Assembly (NCBI GenBank): GCA_026075535.2
Contig: AP026541.1
Location: 10,292,001-10,356,000, forward strand
Origin: Tricholoma matsutake
Taxonomy: Eukaryota > Basidiomycota > Agaricomycetes > Agaricales > Tricholomataceae
Direction: 5' to 3'
DNA: 64,000 bases
In this document: one piece after another, positions 48,266-58,155 of the stretch
Position numbering within the stretch: position 1 is the first letter of the stretch
Layout of the letters: each line of letters starts with the position of its first letter
Notes under the pieces: generated by a model
Database searches by the model: none
What the model saw: only the letters and a program-made list of their open reading frames with translations
What the model was told of the DNA's origin: nothing
Translations under genes and position numbers: made by a program

Positions 48266-48684
48266 TGTAAGGGGATGATTTAAGGGGACTAGGGGGTGCC
48301 CCATATGTTTCTCCTATTTTTCACATTCATCCTATATTTTTCCTCACTTCATTTCCTCCTATTCTTCATTTTCTATGATTTTTCCTTATTTTATTACTAA
48401 TTTCCCTTTCTATCATATTTGTGCATGTTGACAGTTTATATTTAGGGGCGGAGTACCCTTTCCGACATGCCCCTTGGTATGATGTCATTCAGCAGCCTTG
48501 ATCTGCCTATCTCTGCCTTTTCTATTTTTAGGCTATTATTTGATTTTTGTATTCACATATACTGGGCATTGTCCTTAGAGTTTATTTCCCTTTGCTAGGT
48601 GCACCTCCACTCCCTGTAATATGTACCATAATGATTTCCCTTTGCTAGTCCACTAATTAAGTGGCCTCTAAGGTTGCCCTTATA
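48266..48684 (+). repeat. LTR 2 of gypsy element 2
   Basis: Starts TGTAAGGGG after AGAGAGGGGGTGA and ends TTGCCCTTATA, about 419 bp; diverged from LTR 1 by small indels. Confidence 0.8.
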
Positions 48685-49060
48685 AAGTCACTTTGTGAAC
48701 CTCAAAAACTGCAGCACTGACCAAGGGGGGGTCAGGATGGGAATTCCAAACCAGACATAGGGGGGGGGTCCCACCTGAGGCCAAAATTTTTTTATGACTT
48801 ACATATTAACCAATGCCACTGTGCTCTACTGGGCCAGTGAACTATTGGAACAACCTTTAGAAGCTACCCTATGAAGCCACCAATAGATACCATAGTTACA
48901 TGATGGTAATAAACTTTTGGTTGAGTTTCTCTGCTCATGTTGGTCACTGTTCAAGCTGACCAAGAAAGCAAGGTAAAGTCTGAATGAAATGTCAATCGTA
49001 TCCCCTCTCAGTCTGATGATGATGAAAAGCTTGACAATACAAATGATGCAACACCTGCCA
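48685..49060. other. spacer; start of an interrupted reading frame
   Basis: Includes a G-rich stretch with 'GGATGGGAATT' that resembles the inverse of about 58060-58140, and, from about 49005, an open frame 'SQSDDDEKLDNTNDATPASD' that continues beyond the nested elements at 56716. Confidence 0.5.
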
Positions 49061-49069
49061 GTGATAAAT

Positions 49070-49496
49070 TGTAAGGGGACTAGGGGGGTGCCCTGTGTGT
49101 TTTTCCTATTTTTTATGTTCGTCCTATATTTTTCCCCGCCTCATTTCCTTCTATTCTTCATTTTCTATGATTTTTCCAGATTTTATTACTAATTTTCCCT
49201 TGCTATCATGTTTGTACATGTTGACCACTTTTATATTTAGAAGCAGAGTACCCCTTCTGACACATACCCCTTGGTATGATGTCATTTGGCAGCCTTGATC
49301 TGCCTATCTCCGCCTTTTTCTATTTTTAGGTTATATTTGATTTTTGTCGTCTTCACATATACTGGGCATCAGCAAGGGGATCCTTAGAGTTTTCTCTTCA
49401 GATTTCCCTTTGCTAGGTGTGTCCCCAATGCCTGTATTATGTAGTATAATTTTAACTTCGGATTTCCCTTTGCTAGAGGCTTAGGTTGCCCTTATA
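49070..49496 (+). repeat. solo LTR (gypsy element 2 family)
   Basis: Flanked by 5-bp duplications TAAAT at 49065-49069 and 49497-49501. It inserted exactly at the left border of the hAT-like element that starts TAGTG at 49501, so it is younger than that element. 427 bp, TGTAAG...CTTATA. Confidence 0.9.
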
Positions 49497-49739
49497 TAAA
49501 TAGTGTTTGAAGGTCCAGCTCAGTCCAGTTTTTTTCTATTTTAGAATGGAACCGGAACTGCAACTGGTTCAATGACATTTAAAAAGTAAACAAAACTGGA
49601 CTGAACCGCACAAAACCAGTTTGTTGCGGTCCTGTCCAGTTCAACCACCGGTTGTAGCCAGTTTCTCACAGCCCAACTCGAGTCAGTTCTAGACCGACTC
49701 GAGTCAACATTATATATGATATATAATACTATTATAAAC

Positions 49740-49939
49740 TGTAACCAAAGTACTCCTGTACTTCAGGCACTCAGGAGATGAGGGACAAGGTAAACAGGAA
49801 TTTGGTATGGATTCAAAAGGGAATGATAATCTAAAACATCGTATGATAAAGATCAATCGACATGTGACCATGTGTATTAGTCATCCTCATGTAACGTGTA
49901 TTGTGAAAGCTGGTAAGAGAATGCAGTGATTCTCTTACA
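49740..49939 (-). repeat. 3' LTR of the chromovirus
   Basis: 200 bp; begins TGTAACCAAAG and ends GATTCTCTTACA on the plus strand. Because the element is on the minus strand this is its 3' LTR. Confidence 0.95.
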
Positions 49940-49991
49940 CTCACACCTTCCCCGTAAAAAAAGCCCCAGTCTCGAAAAAATGTCCTGCTTT

Positions 49992-52900
49992 CTATTGGTT
50001 GTGTGCTTCCCACTTTGCCAGAGCCTCCATATCGATCAGTTCCAATTTTGGTAACCACAGGTCGTGTTCCGGGCCATAGCCTGTCCAGCGAACAAGGTAC
50101 TGGTAACCTCTCCCGCGAGGACGACGCTCCATTATCTTCTCTATGAAGTATTCGGTTGTACCATCGGATGTGACCAGTGGTTTTGGTGCATGGCAAGCCC
50201 ACCCCAGGAAGAGTTTGTCATCATTTGGGATGTGTTTCCATAGGTGTGAGATGTGGAACGTTGGGAATGCTTTCGAGGATGGTGGCAGCCGGAGGGTGTA
50301 ACTTGAGGTTTCTGGATGTGCCCGTAATATTTTGTATGGTCCGTCAAAATGAGGCATAAACTTAGCTACCCGTCTGTCCTTCCCCTGCATGTAATCCCAT
50401 TGACGATGTGCAGTAGCAAGCATAACTGTCTCCCCCACTTTGTATGTGGGATCCAGGCCTCTGCTTTTGTTTGCCGCATGCGCTTGGTTCACCTTAGCTG
50501 CCAGGAGGCTGTCCCTTGCCGCCTGTGTAAGTTCAGCCATATCCGCTAAGAATGACCGTGCCGTCTCTTCCACGATTGGCTCATTGGTGGGTGGCGTTGG
50601 TGAGATGAGGGGGGGTAGTAACCTCGGTGATCGTCCTGTCTTCAACATGAATGGTGACATGCCAGTAGACACATTCACACTATTCATGATATCAAAGCGG
50701 ACCTTAGGCAGTGCTTTAGCCCAGCCTTTCTGATTACGCTCGACATGGAAATGGAGACACTGTACCAATGTCTTGTTTGTCCATTCTGACGATCCATCCA
50801 TTTGGGGGTGATACGAAGTAGACATCTTGTGTTGAACACCTGAGAGTTTCATTAATGCTTGCCAAAATTTTGAAATGAAGATCTTATCGTGGTCGCTGAT
50901 AATTTCCAGAGGGCAACCATTTTTGCAATACCATTTATCGAAGAAAACGTACGCAAAGTCCTTGGCTGTCATGTCAGAGGTACACGCGGATATCTGAATA
51001 TCAGCCCCAAGCCTGTCTGTCATTGTGACGATCACGTCAAACCCATCGTCCTTAGGAAGTGGTCCAATGAAGTCTATCGCCACTGAGTCAAACCTTCTGT
51101 CTGGGATGGGTAACAGGTGGAGAGGCCCTGCACATTTGGTGGTGCTTGATTTGTTTCTCTGGCAATCCAGGCTTCTGAGTACATACCCATTTGCAAGGTC
51201 TCTTCTCATATTTGGCCAGTAGAAATCGTCCCGTAGGTTTGCATATGATTTCTCAGCCCCGAAATGTCTGAGGTTGTTGTGGGCTAACTGGAAAAGGTGT
51301 TCACGCAGGTTCTTGTATTTGGGTATCACCAGCCGGTTACCAAAAAACAGTAGACCATGCTTGAGCGTGATATGAAGCTTGTTGTCTATAACACCTCGCT
51401 GCAGATCATCTAGGATCCCTACACACCAGGGATCCACCTTGTAGCTGTTTTTGATCCTCGTAATCAGTTTCGGGTCGCTGGATATGGTGCACACAGATGA
51501 CACCAATATACTTGTAGGGTTGTCATCGACAGAGTCGGGAAGTCATGATAAGGCGTCAGCCACAGTATTTCTCTCTCCGTGGATGTAAGTGATGTTGTAT
51601 TCGTACTGGGACATGTATTCCATCCACCAAGCTTGGCGTTGAGATAAGTCCCATTGAAAATCAAAATTTTGCAATGTTTTATGGTCTGTTCTGATGTGGA
51701 TGTGCATTCCCAAAAGATCGACTCTCCATTTCTTCAACACTCACACTATAGCAAGCATCTCTTGTTCATGGACTGGGTAGTTCCATTCCGCGCTATTTAG
51801 TTGACAACTCTCAAACGCCACAGGTCGAGCAAACTCCCAGGTGGGACCAAAAGCGAGTACTGCTCCAGTTCTACACTTGCTTGCATCGCATGTGACGAAG
51901 ATCTTGTTTTCTCCCGGGTCTTCGTGGTCAATTGTTGTCAGGCAATCTCGACTGACTACCAGGCGTTTGATGTTCTCGAAAGCAGATTGGTGTTTGGCAG
52001 TCCACTTTGGGAAATTCGCATTGCACTCCTTGGGTGTCAGCAGTGTGAGGATTGCGGTGTATTCTGCAAGTGTTGGTAGGAAGGACGAGATGTAACGGAC
52101 CAGGCCCAGAAATTGTCATACGTGCTTTGCTGATTTCAGTGTCAGCCAGTTAAGGATTCTTTTAACTTTGCTATTGTCAGCTTTGATGCCTCTGGCTGAA
52201 ATATGGTGGCCCAAGAAGTCGACTTCTGTTGTGAATAATGTGGACTTTTTAACCAAACAATACAGTTCGGCCTTCCGCAGTGCCTCCAGAATTAATGCTA
52301 CATTTTTTTTGTGTTCCGTCAATGAGTTTGACCAAATTATGATGTTGTCCAAATAGATGTGACAGATTTTTCCAATGTAATCCTTGAGGGCCAGTGTAAC
52401 CCGATGTTGGTGGGTCGCAGGTGAATTACGCATGCCCATTGGCATGACTACCCATTCCCAAAGTCTGAAAGGTGTTAAAGTCGCAGTATATTTCACATCA
52501 TCAGGGTGCACTAGAGTCTGAAAGAATGAATTTGTCATATCGATTTTTCCCCAGACCTTGCCTTTTGCGCAGTCTGCAAGGATGTCGTCAATTCTTGGAA
52601 GAGGGTAGTTGTCAGGGACCATTAAACGGTTAAGGTGGTGGTAGTCATTTACCAACCAAGGGAGTACGGTAGGGTCCGCTTTGGGGATGATGAACGATGG
52701 TGAGGCATACGGAGAGGATGAGGGATGGATCCTTCCTGCTGCAACATGCTGGTCAATCAGCATCTTCCAGCCGGCTCTGTATTTTCATGGGCAGGCGTAT
52801 GCACAGGCGATGGATATGGGTGCCCCTGGGAGGAGTTTGATGTGGTGGAAGACGTCCGTAGGCAGGTCCTTCACATGTGGAATGTCACTTGGGAACCTGT

Positions 52901-53777
52901 CAATGTAGTCTTCTTTCATTTTCTTATCAAGTTTCAGTAACACCGCTTCTCCCACGAGTTGTTGAATTTGCGTTTTGATTGTCGCAATTAGATCTGGTGG
53001 CCCAGTTGTGAAGGCTTCCATATCAAAATGTGTGTCATTTTCTTCGAAAAGCGCCATGAGTTCCATATGTACAAGTTTCCATCTTTCGCGTGTTGCTGCT
53101 TGGCCTTTTTTGATTACCCATGCTTCAAGCTTGCATCTTTGGTGTGGAGATCTTACAGTTTGTCTGTGTATTGTTTTTGGATCAGGAGGGTTTAATAGAT
53201 TGTATCCAGATTCTTTGGCAACAGCCGTGTGAAGGTGGGCGTCAAGAACAATTCTATTTCTGACTAGAAAATCGAGCCCTAGGATAAGGTCCATGTGTAA
53301 GTTCGGGCAGATCACCGCGTTGAGTGCGCATGATTTCCAAGCAGCATCCGTGGATTGGACCAGTAATCTACAGTAATGAGTCAAAATGAGAGGAGCGGAA
53401 TCGGTAGTGCTATCTTTATTGAATGCGCCAGAAACTGAAAGAGGTTTGAATAAAGAGCGGGGCATGAGGCACAAAAGTTTGGTGAGATCACTGGAAATCA
53501 AGACTGGGGGGGAACCATTGTCAATAAGAGCTTTAATTGGGGTTGGAGCACAGGTGGCCGGCACGTCAATGCAACAAGTCCAAACAAGATGTGAGGGGAG
53601 GGAGAGAGACTGCGGAACGTACTCATCTGCTTCATGGGCATCCATGTATTCGTCAGAACCTTCATCACTCACGTCTTCCTCCAAAATGTTTGCACCTTCA
53701 AACACTGCTGCAATGGTGGTTGTCCTGTTCTTCTTCTTCTTGTATGCAACTTTTGCCTTTGCCGCATGTGTCACCAT
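49992..53777 (-). pseudogene. chromovirus pol: protease, RT, RNase H, integrase, chromodomain
   Basis: Frame 53777-52785: protease 'IKALIDNGSPPVLISSDL' (usual D-S/T-G is D-N-G) and 'LILGLDFLVRN'. RT follows at 52763-52116: 'AAGRIHPSSSPYASPSFIIP', 'LPRIDDILADC', 'GKIDMTNSFFQT', 'WVVMPMGMRNSPATHQ' and 'ICHIYLDNIIIWSN', so the YLDD box is YLDN. RNase H runs to 'YIHGERNTVADALS'. Integrase (51506-49992): 'HNNLRHFGAEKSYANLRDDF', D in 'AIDFIGPLP', D in 'EIISDHDKIF', E in 'DGSSEWTNKTL'; the zinc motif has lost one Cys (SLDC). A chromodomain 'EYFIEKIMERRPRGRGYQYL' closes the protein. In-frame TGA codons after CAYACP, KSAKHV, EMLAIV and VADALS all fit CGA to TGA. Confidence 0.92.
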
Positions 53778-53794
53778 TACTTTCTTGCAGTCTT

Positions 53795-55048
53795 CTAAGG
53801 TCGGTCAAGGGTTTGTGCAATTTTGGCTGATGTGCTCTGCATAGAAGATACGGCATTGAAACAGCCCTGGTGAAGTCTAAGTAAGTCTTTCTTGGGGTCG
53901 GTCAAGGGGGGGAGGGCAGTGGACAGAACATAAGCAGTCGCGTTGTTGGGGGTGGTTATGGTTGTGTTGACAATGTTGGAGTCCTTCAAAATGTTATCGG
54001 CTTTGGTCATGCATGCGACCCATGCTGCGCCACGAGCGGCTTGTAAGTCCAACTCCAATAGTTCTAAGTGTTCGAGCCAGTCATCGAAATCTGCGATGGC
54101 ATCTAACGTTCCTTTGTTGGCGCCTGGTGTGATCCTGTTGTTAGCTTTGTAGAGGCGCTTCATGCCCTCTGAGAGATGAGGGAGGAGATGAAGGCGGAAA
54201 TGGTCATTAGGGATGTGGTAAGGTGAGCCAGCAGCCCTGAGTTCATAATTTGCATTCCGGACTTTGCTGACCCAAGTGAGCAGGTTCGTTGAGCCCTGGA
54301 CTGTGATCTGTTCCTGGACAAGGTCATCCTCCCAGGTGTGAGGTAAGAACTTCTTCTTTAATGCGATGAGAAACTCTGGGAATTGGAGACCAACAAGACG
54401 AGCCTCCTCCATGCTGATCCAAGATTGGACAGCGGTAGACTCGAAATTATAAATGATTTTGCCAACACGGTCAGCAGCCGCAACATCCTTCATTGAGAAA
54501 TAGCGCCTGCAAGCGTTGTCGAATTGATGTACAACAGTGACAGTGAGTCTTCCTGCAGTCAGGATTGGAGCCGCGGATGGTGACACTTGTTGGACTTCTG
54601 CAGGTGCATATAGAGGGTCCATAGCGGGGGTCATATTAACACGAGTTGCAAGAGTGGGTTCAGAATCTGAGTCTGAGGATGGGACTTTTCTGAGTGTGGT
54701 AGTTTGGTTTGGGACAGAGGCAGGGGTCGGGGCAGGGGAAACGACGGGTGAGGATGGTGCAGGTGTTGTGTTCAGTGAGGCCAGGGGCGATGGCATTGCG
54801 ACGGCAGGGTGTTCAACCACAGGTGGCTCGGCAGTACATTGAGCTCGACTCCTGGTGGTGAGCGATGTAGGAACTGAAGGGAGACGAGACAGATTGTTTG
54901 AGCTATGCGGTGGAAAAGATAGCATGGGGTGGCAGTAACAATTCCAATGGGCGACTTTTTCTGTTGTTATATATGCATTCTTTGAAGTGGGTCGTATTTT
55001 ATTTGGGGTGCTGATAAGCGTCGGTTTCCGATAGGCCAAAAGTGGCAT
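53795..55048 (-). CDS. chromovirus gag
   Basis: 417-residue minus-strand frame starting at 55048. The first half is Pro/Thr/Ser-rich. The capsid-like part includes 'VHQFDNACRRYFSMKDVAAA', 'VQSWISMEEARLVGLQFPEF', 'KKFLPHTWEDDLVQEQI', 'YHIPNDHFRLHLLPHLSEGM' and 'DFDDWLEHLELLELDLQ'. Near the end the zinc-knuckle residues (C-x2-C ... H-x4-C, 'CRIFYAEHISQNC') are in the neighbouring frame, so either a frameshift is used to make Gag-Pol or a single-base indel has occurred near 53860. Start codon uncertain. Confidence 0.85.
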   Translation of the reverse strand: MPLLAYRKPTLISTPNKIRPTSKNAYITTEKVAHWNCYCHPMLSFPPHSSNNLSRLPSVPTSLTTRSRAQCTAEPPVVEHPAVAMPSPLASLNTTPAPSSPVVSPAPTPASVPNQTTTLRKVPSSDSDSEPTLATRVNMTPAMDPLYAPAEVQQVSPSAAPILTAGRLTVTVVHQFDNACRRYFSMKDVAAADRVGKIIYNFESTAVQSWISMEEARLVGLQFPEFLIALKKKFLPHTWEDDLVQEQITVQGSTNLLTWVSKVRNANYELRAAGSPYHIPNDHFRLHLLPHLSEGMKRLYKANNRITPGANKGTLDAIADFDDWLEHLELLELDLQAARGAAWVACMTKADNILKDSNIVNTTITTPNNATAYVLSTALPPLTDPKKDLLRLHQGCFNAVSSMQSTSAKIAQTLDRP

Positions 55049-55297
55049 GAACGTTTGGGTACAGTTCCACCCGGCAGCTTCTTACCCAGAAAGGCTTAAT
55101 TTTGCTGCTCAGGGCCTATGGTTGGCATGTTGTTTGGCGGTGGTGGTGCTTGGGAAGTGTACTCCACAGTGTTTTGCTACGCGGTTTCCCTTGTGTGGTT
55201 GCAAGGCAATTAAAGGCAATTTGATCACCCAAGGGTCTTTTTGTCCAGACTTTTTGGAGTTCCAGGAGTCCAGGCCAAGTTTGTGTTTAAAAAAAAG

Positions 55298-55497
55298 TGT
55301 AACCAAAGTACTCCTGTACTTCAGGCACTCAGGAGATGAGGGACAAGGTAAACAGGAATTTGGTATGGATTCAAAAGGGAATGATAATCTAAAACATCGT
55401 ATGATAAAGATCAATCGACATGTGACCGTGTGTATTAGTCATCCTTGTGTAACACGTATTGTGAAAGCTGGTAAGAGAATGTGGTGATTCTCTTACA
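55298..55497 (-). repeat. 5' LTR of the chromovirus
   Basis: 200 bp, identical to 49740-49939 except for seven transitions, all in the last 75 bases. Confidence 0.95.
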
Positions 55498-55802
55498 TAA
55501 ACTAGAATAAAAGCCCCTCACAGGCAGGGGCCTGTGAGCAGGCAAGTAGATAGTAATAAATTAAAAAATGGGCATTAGTTGGCAGTGGGCATTGGGGCCA
55601 TGTCATTGTTGGTGTTGACAGTAAGGGTTGATGACATGGCAGCAGTGCCACGTCAGCGTCATCATCATTGGTGGAGGGTGTTGGTGATGCAGCGCAGCTG
55701 CATTGTCATCGGGGTTGGCAGTGGTGGTGGGCTTTGGTGATGGGGTGGTGACATGGCAGTCATTGTTGTCGTTGTTGGGGTTGGTGCTGTGTCAGGGTGG
55801 TA

Positions 55803-55855
55803 CTAAAAATGAAAATGAATACTAGTTAGTTGAACAAATATAAAGAAAAACATAC
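55803..55855 (-). other. intron-like unit 1 in the element at 49501-56715
   Basis: Minus strand: CTG|GTATGT ... AACTAACTAGT ... ATTTTTAG|TACC, 53 nt. Confidence 0.5.
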
Positions 55856-56114
55856 CAGTAGCCCACTTTGTGTTCAATCACGATGTTCCTCATCATTGTC
55901 ATCAGCAACTCCAACAATGCCCTATGAGCAGTGGCTTACAGGCACATTCATTCGGCGTTGCTCATCTGGGTCATGTCGCGTGTCATTTTGGTGATCATTG
56001 GCATTGGAACACAACCCGTCACCACCCTGTGAGCAGAGGCTCGCAGCAGTGGGTGAAGCGGGTGGGCATAGGTACCGTCTTGGTGCCACATCATAGGTAT
56101 AACATAGTTAGAAC

Positions 56115-56170
56115 CTAAAAATGATCAGAAAAGATTAGCTAGTTCAAAAAGAACATTAAAAAAACATTAC
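56115..56170 (-). other. intron-like unit 2 in the element at 49501-56715
   Basis: Minus strand: CCCCAG|GTAATG ... CTAGCTAATC ... TTTTTAG|GTTC, 56 nt. The donor context and the following 'GATGTGGCACC' match the unit at 34361-34422 of a different element copy. Confidence 0.55.
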
Positions 56171-56715
56171 CTGGGGTTTTTTGGCAGCGTTTTGGGGTGT
56201 TGTCTGATGTGGAGGACGTGGGAGTAGTGGCCCATGTTGACGAGTGGTGGTGGAAGGAGGCAGAGGGGAGTGTGGTCAAAAGGTGGTGGTGGTCGATGTT
56301 GATGTGGCATGTGTTTGGCAGGCATGGGAATGGTGAACCAAGTGGCACCACTTTTTCATTTGGGTGCACAAATGTGACTAAATGGTCTGTGCCCAGTTTC
56401 AGGGTATATAAACCCTTGCTTTCAGTGTTTCTTTTTCTCGGGCACACCCCACTTTAATTTTAGTTTCATTATTATTACATTTAATTATAATTAAATTACA
56501 TCTACTTACACAAGTATAGTATGTAGGTTAAAGGTCGGTTAGAACCAGTTAGAACTGGTTTTAATCAGTTTTAAATATATATTACATTCAAGACAACCAC
56601 AACCAATTGGCTTGCAGAATGAGGGCAACTGCAACTGCAAAAAGACCGGACCGCAGTTCGGTTCGGTCCAGTTTCAGTTTTTTTCCAGTTCAATGAACTG
56701 GACTTTCAAACACTA

Positions 56716-56926
56716 GTGATAAACACATCAATGCTCCACAGATACCCTCCCTGAGCCCTCCCCCCTCCCCCACTCATGACAGCCTTGAACTCCGAGCACC
56801 AAAGCCACCTGGAAAGTCAACAGGGGGTGCTGGAGAGTCAGATGACAGTCTGTATTTGATACCTGGTAGTGTTGATGTTGATCATGCTGCAGGCTCACAT
56901 TCAGAGCCTTTAACTTCCAACCTGGC
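56716..56926 (+). other. second part of a frame interrupted by nested transposons
   Basis: The open frame that ends in ...SDK at 49068 continues here with 'HINAPQIPSLSPPPSPTHDS', is interrupted again by a solo LTR (56927-57352), and resumes at 57353 with 'APEGVILPTISADS' to a TGA near 57390. It is Pro/Ser/Asp-rich with no known domain; likely an older transposon accessory gene or a dead host gene. Confidence 0.55.
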
Positions 56927-57352
56927 TATAAGGGCAACCTAAGCCTCTAGCAAAGGGAAATCCGAAGTTAAAATTATACTACATAATACAGGCATTGGGG
57001 ACACACCTAGCAAAGGGAAATCCGAAGAGAAAACTCTAAGGATCCCCTTGCTGATGCCCAGTATATGTGAAGACAACAAAAATCAAATATAACCTAAAAA
57101 TAGAAAAAGGCAGAGATAGGTGGATCAAGGCCGCCGAATGACATCATACCAAGGGGTATGTGTCGAAAGGGGTACTCCGCCTCTAAATATAAAAGTGTCA
57201 ACATGTACAAACATGATAGCAAGGGAAAATTAGTAATAAAATCTGGAAAAATCATAGAAAATGAAGAATAGAAGGAAATGAGGTGGGGAAAAATATAGGA
57301 CGAACATAAAAAATAGGAAAAACACACAGGGCACCCCCCTTGTCCCCTTACA
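56927..57352 (-). repeat. solo LTR, inverted (gypsy element 2 family)
   Basis: Inverse of the TGTAAGGGG...CCCTTATA LTR, 426 bp, flanked by 5-bp duplications CTGGC (56922-56926 and 57353-57357). Confidence 0.93.
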
Positions 57353-57524
57353 CTGGCACCAGAAGGTGTGATACTGCCAACTATAAGCGCTGATTCTTGA
57401 GCATGCCGCATATGAAAGACATGAACATTTGACTTGCATGCATATGTGGCACTGGTGTATCTGAGGTTGAGATTCAAGGGGGAGATTCTGTGATGAAATG
57501 CAAGGTCCATGGGTGTGAGATAGT

Positions 57525-57775
57525 CTTGAGCTGCATTTTTTGCTATCTTGGAAAATAAATTACATAAAATCACTAAAATATTTGAGGAGCTAGATCCCAT
57601 CAAAAGCCAAGGGGTTTCCTGCCAACTCTAAGCCACCAGAATATCTCAGGAACTGCTCCTCCCATTGCTTAGAGTTGGCAGGAAACCCCTTGGCTTTTGA
57701 TGGGATCTAGCTCCTCAAATATTTTAGTGATTTTATGTAATTTATTTCCCAAGATAGCAAAAAATGCGGCTCAAG
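57525..57775. repeat. near-perfect hairpin, 109-bp arms, 33-base loop
   Basis: Arm 57525-57633 (CTTGAGCTGCATTTTTTGCT... to ...CCAACTCTAAGC) and arm 57667-57775 are inverse copies with two mismatches. No flanking target duplication noticed. The left arm overlaps a minus-strand frame (57603-57360) with 'LRYTSATYACKSNVHVFHMR'. Confidence 0.92.
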
Positions 57776-58155
57776 CCATGGCAACACTAGTGTGAGACAG
57801 TCTGGGTGCACCATTTCATTGAATCAACTTCTCAACACTCACTTGTGTGCCTAGTATCATTGCTCGTGTATGAACTATGATTTCGTGCCGAAGCATTGGA
57901 TATGCCCAAGTCATAAAGCAAGCAATACATCTAAGTGTTGCTGAGTGTGATCTACTACCTAGAAATACTTTGTATCTTGCTGGCAGTTCCAGTTTTCCTC
58001 AATAAAACCTTGGTAGAAAAAATAACACGTGACTAAAACATACCATATATGGAAGGAGGGGGGAGGGGGGTCTCTAGAGTCCCAAAAAAAATACCAATGT
58101 CATATGAAAAATTCCCATCCCGACACCCCCTTGGCGCTGACACTTAGTGAAGTCT
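57776..58155. other. unassigned repeat-region DNA
   Basis: No gene seen. Contains a G-rich tract and 'AATTCCCATCCCGACACCCC', similar in inverse orientation to about 48725-48750. Confidence 0.4.

Larger units (their letters stand above)
49740..55497 (-). mobile_element. Ty3/gypsy chromovirus, complete with both LTRs, inactive
   Basis: 5758 bp with 200-bp LTRs at both ends, each TGTAACC...CTTACA on the plus strand, and 5-bp duplications TAAAC (49735-49739 and 55498-55502). Genes run on the minus strand: gag, protease, RT, RNase H, integrase and a C-terminal chromodomain. Coding is broken by stops (see the pol entry). The two LTRs differ at seven positions. Confidence 0.95.
49501..56715. mobile_element. 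hAT-like element, about 1.45 kb before insertion, hosting an LTR retrotransposon
   Basis: Left end TAGTGTTTGAAGGTCCAGCT, right end inverse of AACTGGACTTTCAAACACTA. TSD is GTGATAAA: one copy at 49061-49068 (left of the solo LTR) and one at 56716-56723. The chromovirus 49740-55497 lies inside. The remaining inner part (55503-56700) has two intron-like units on the minus strand, palindrome cassettes at 55505-55545, 55922-55940 and 56028-56050, and a GGTATATAAACC box at 56403. Confidence 0.9.
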
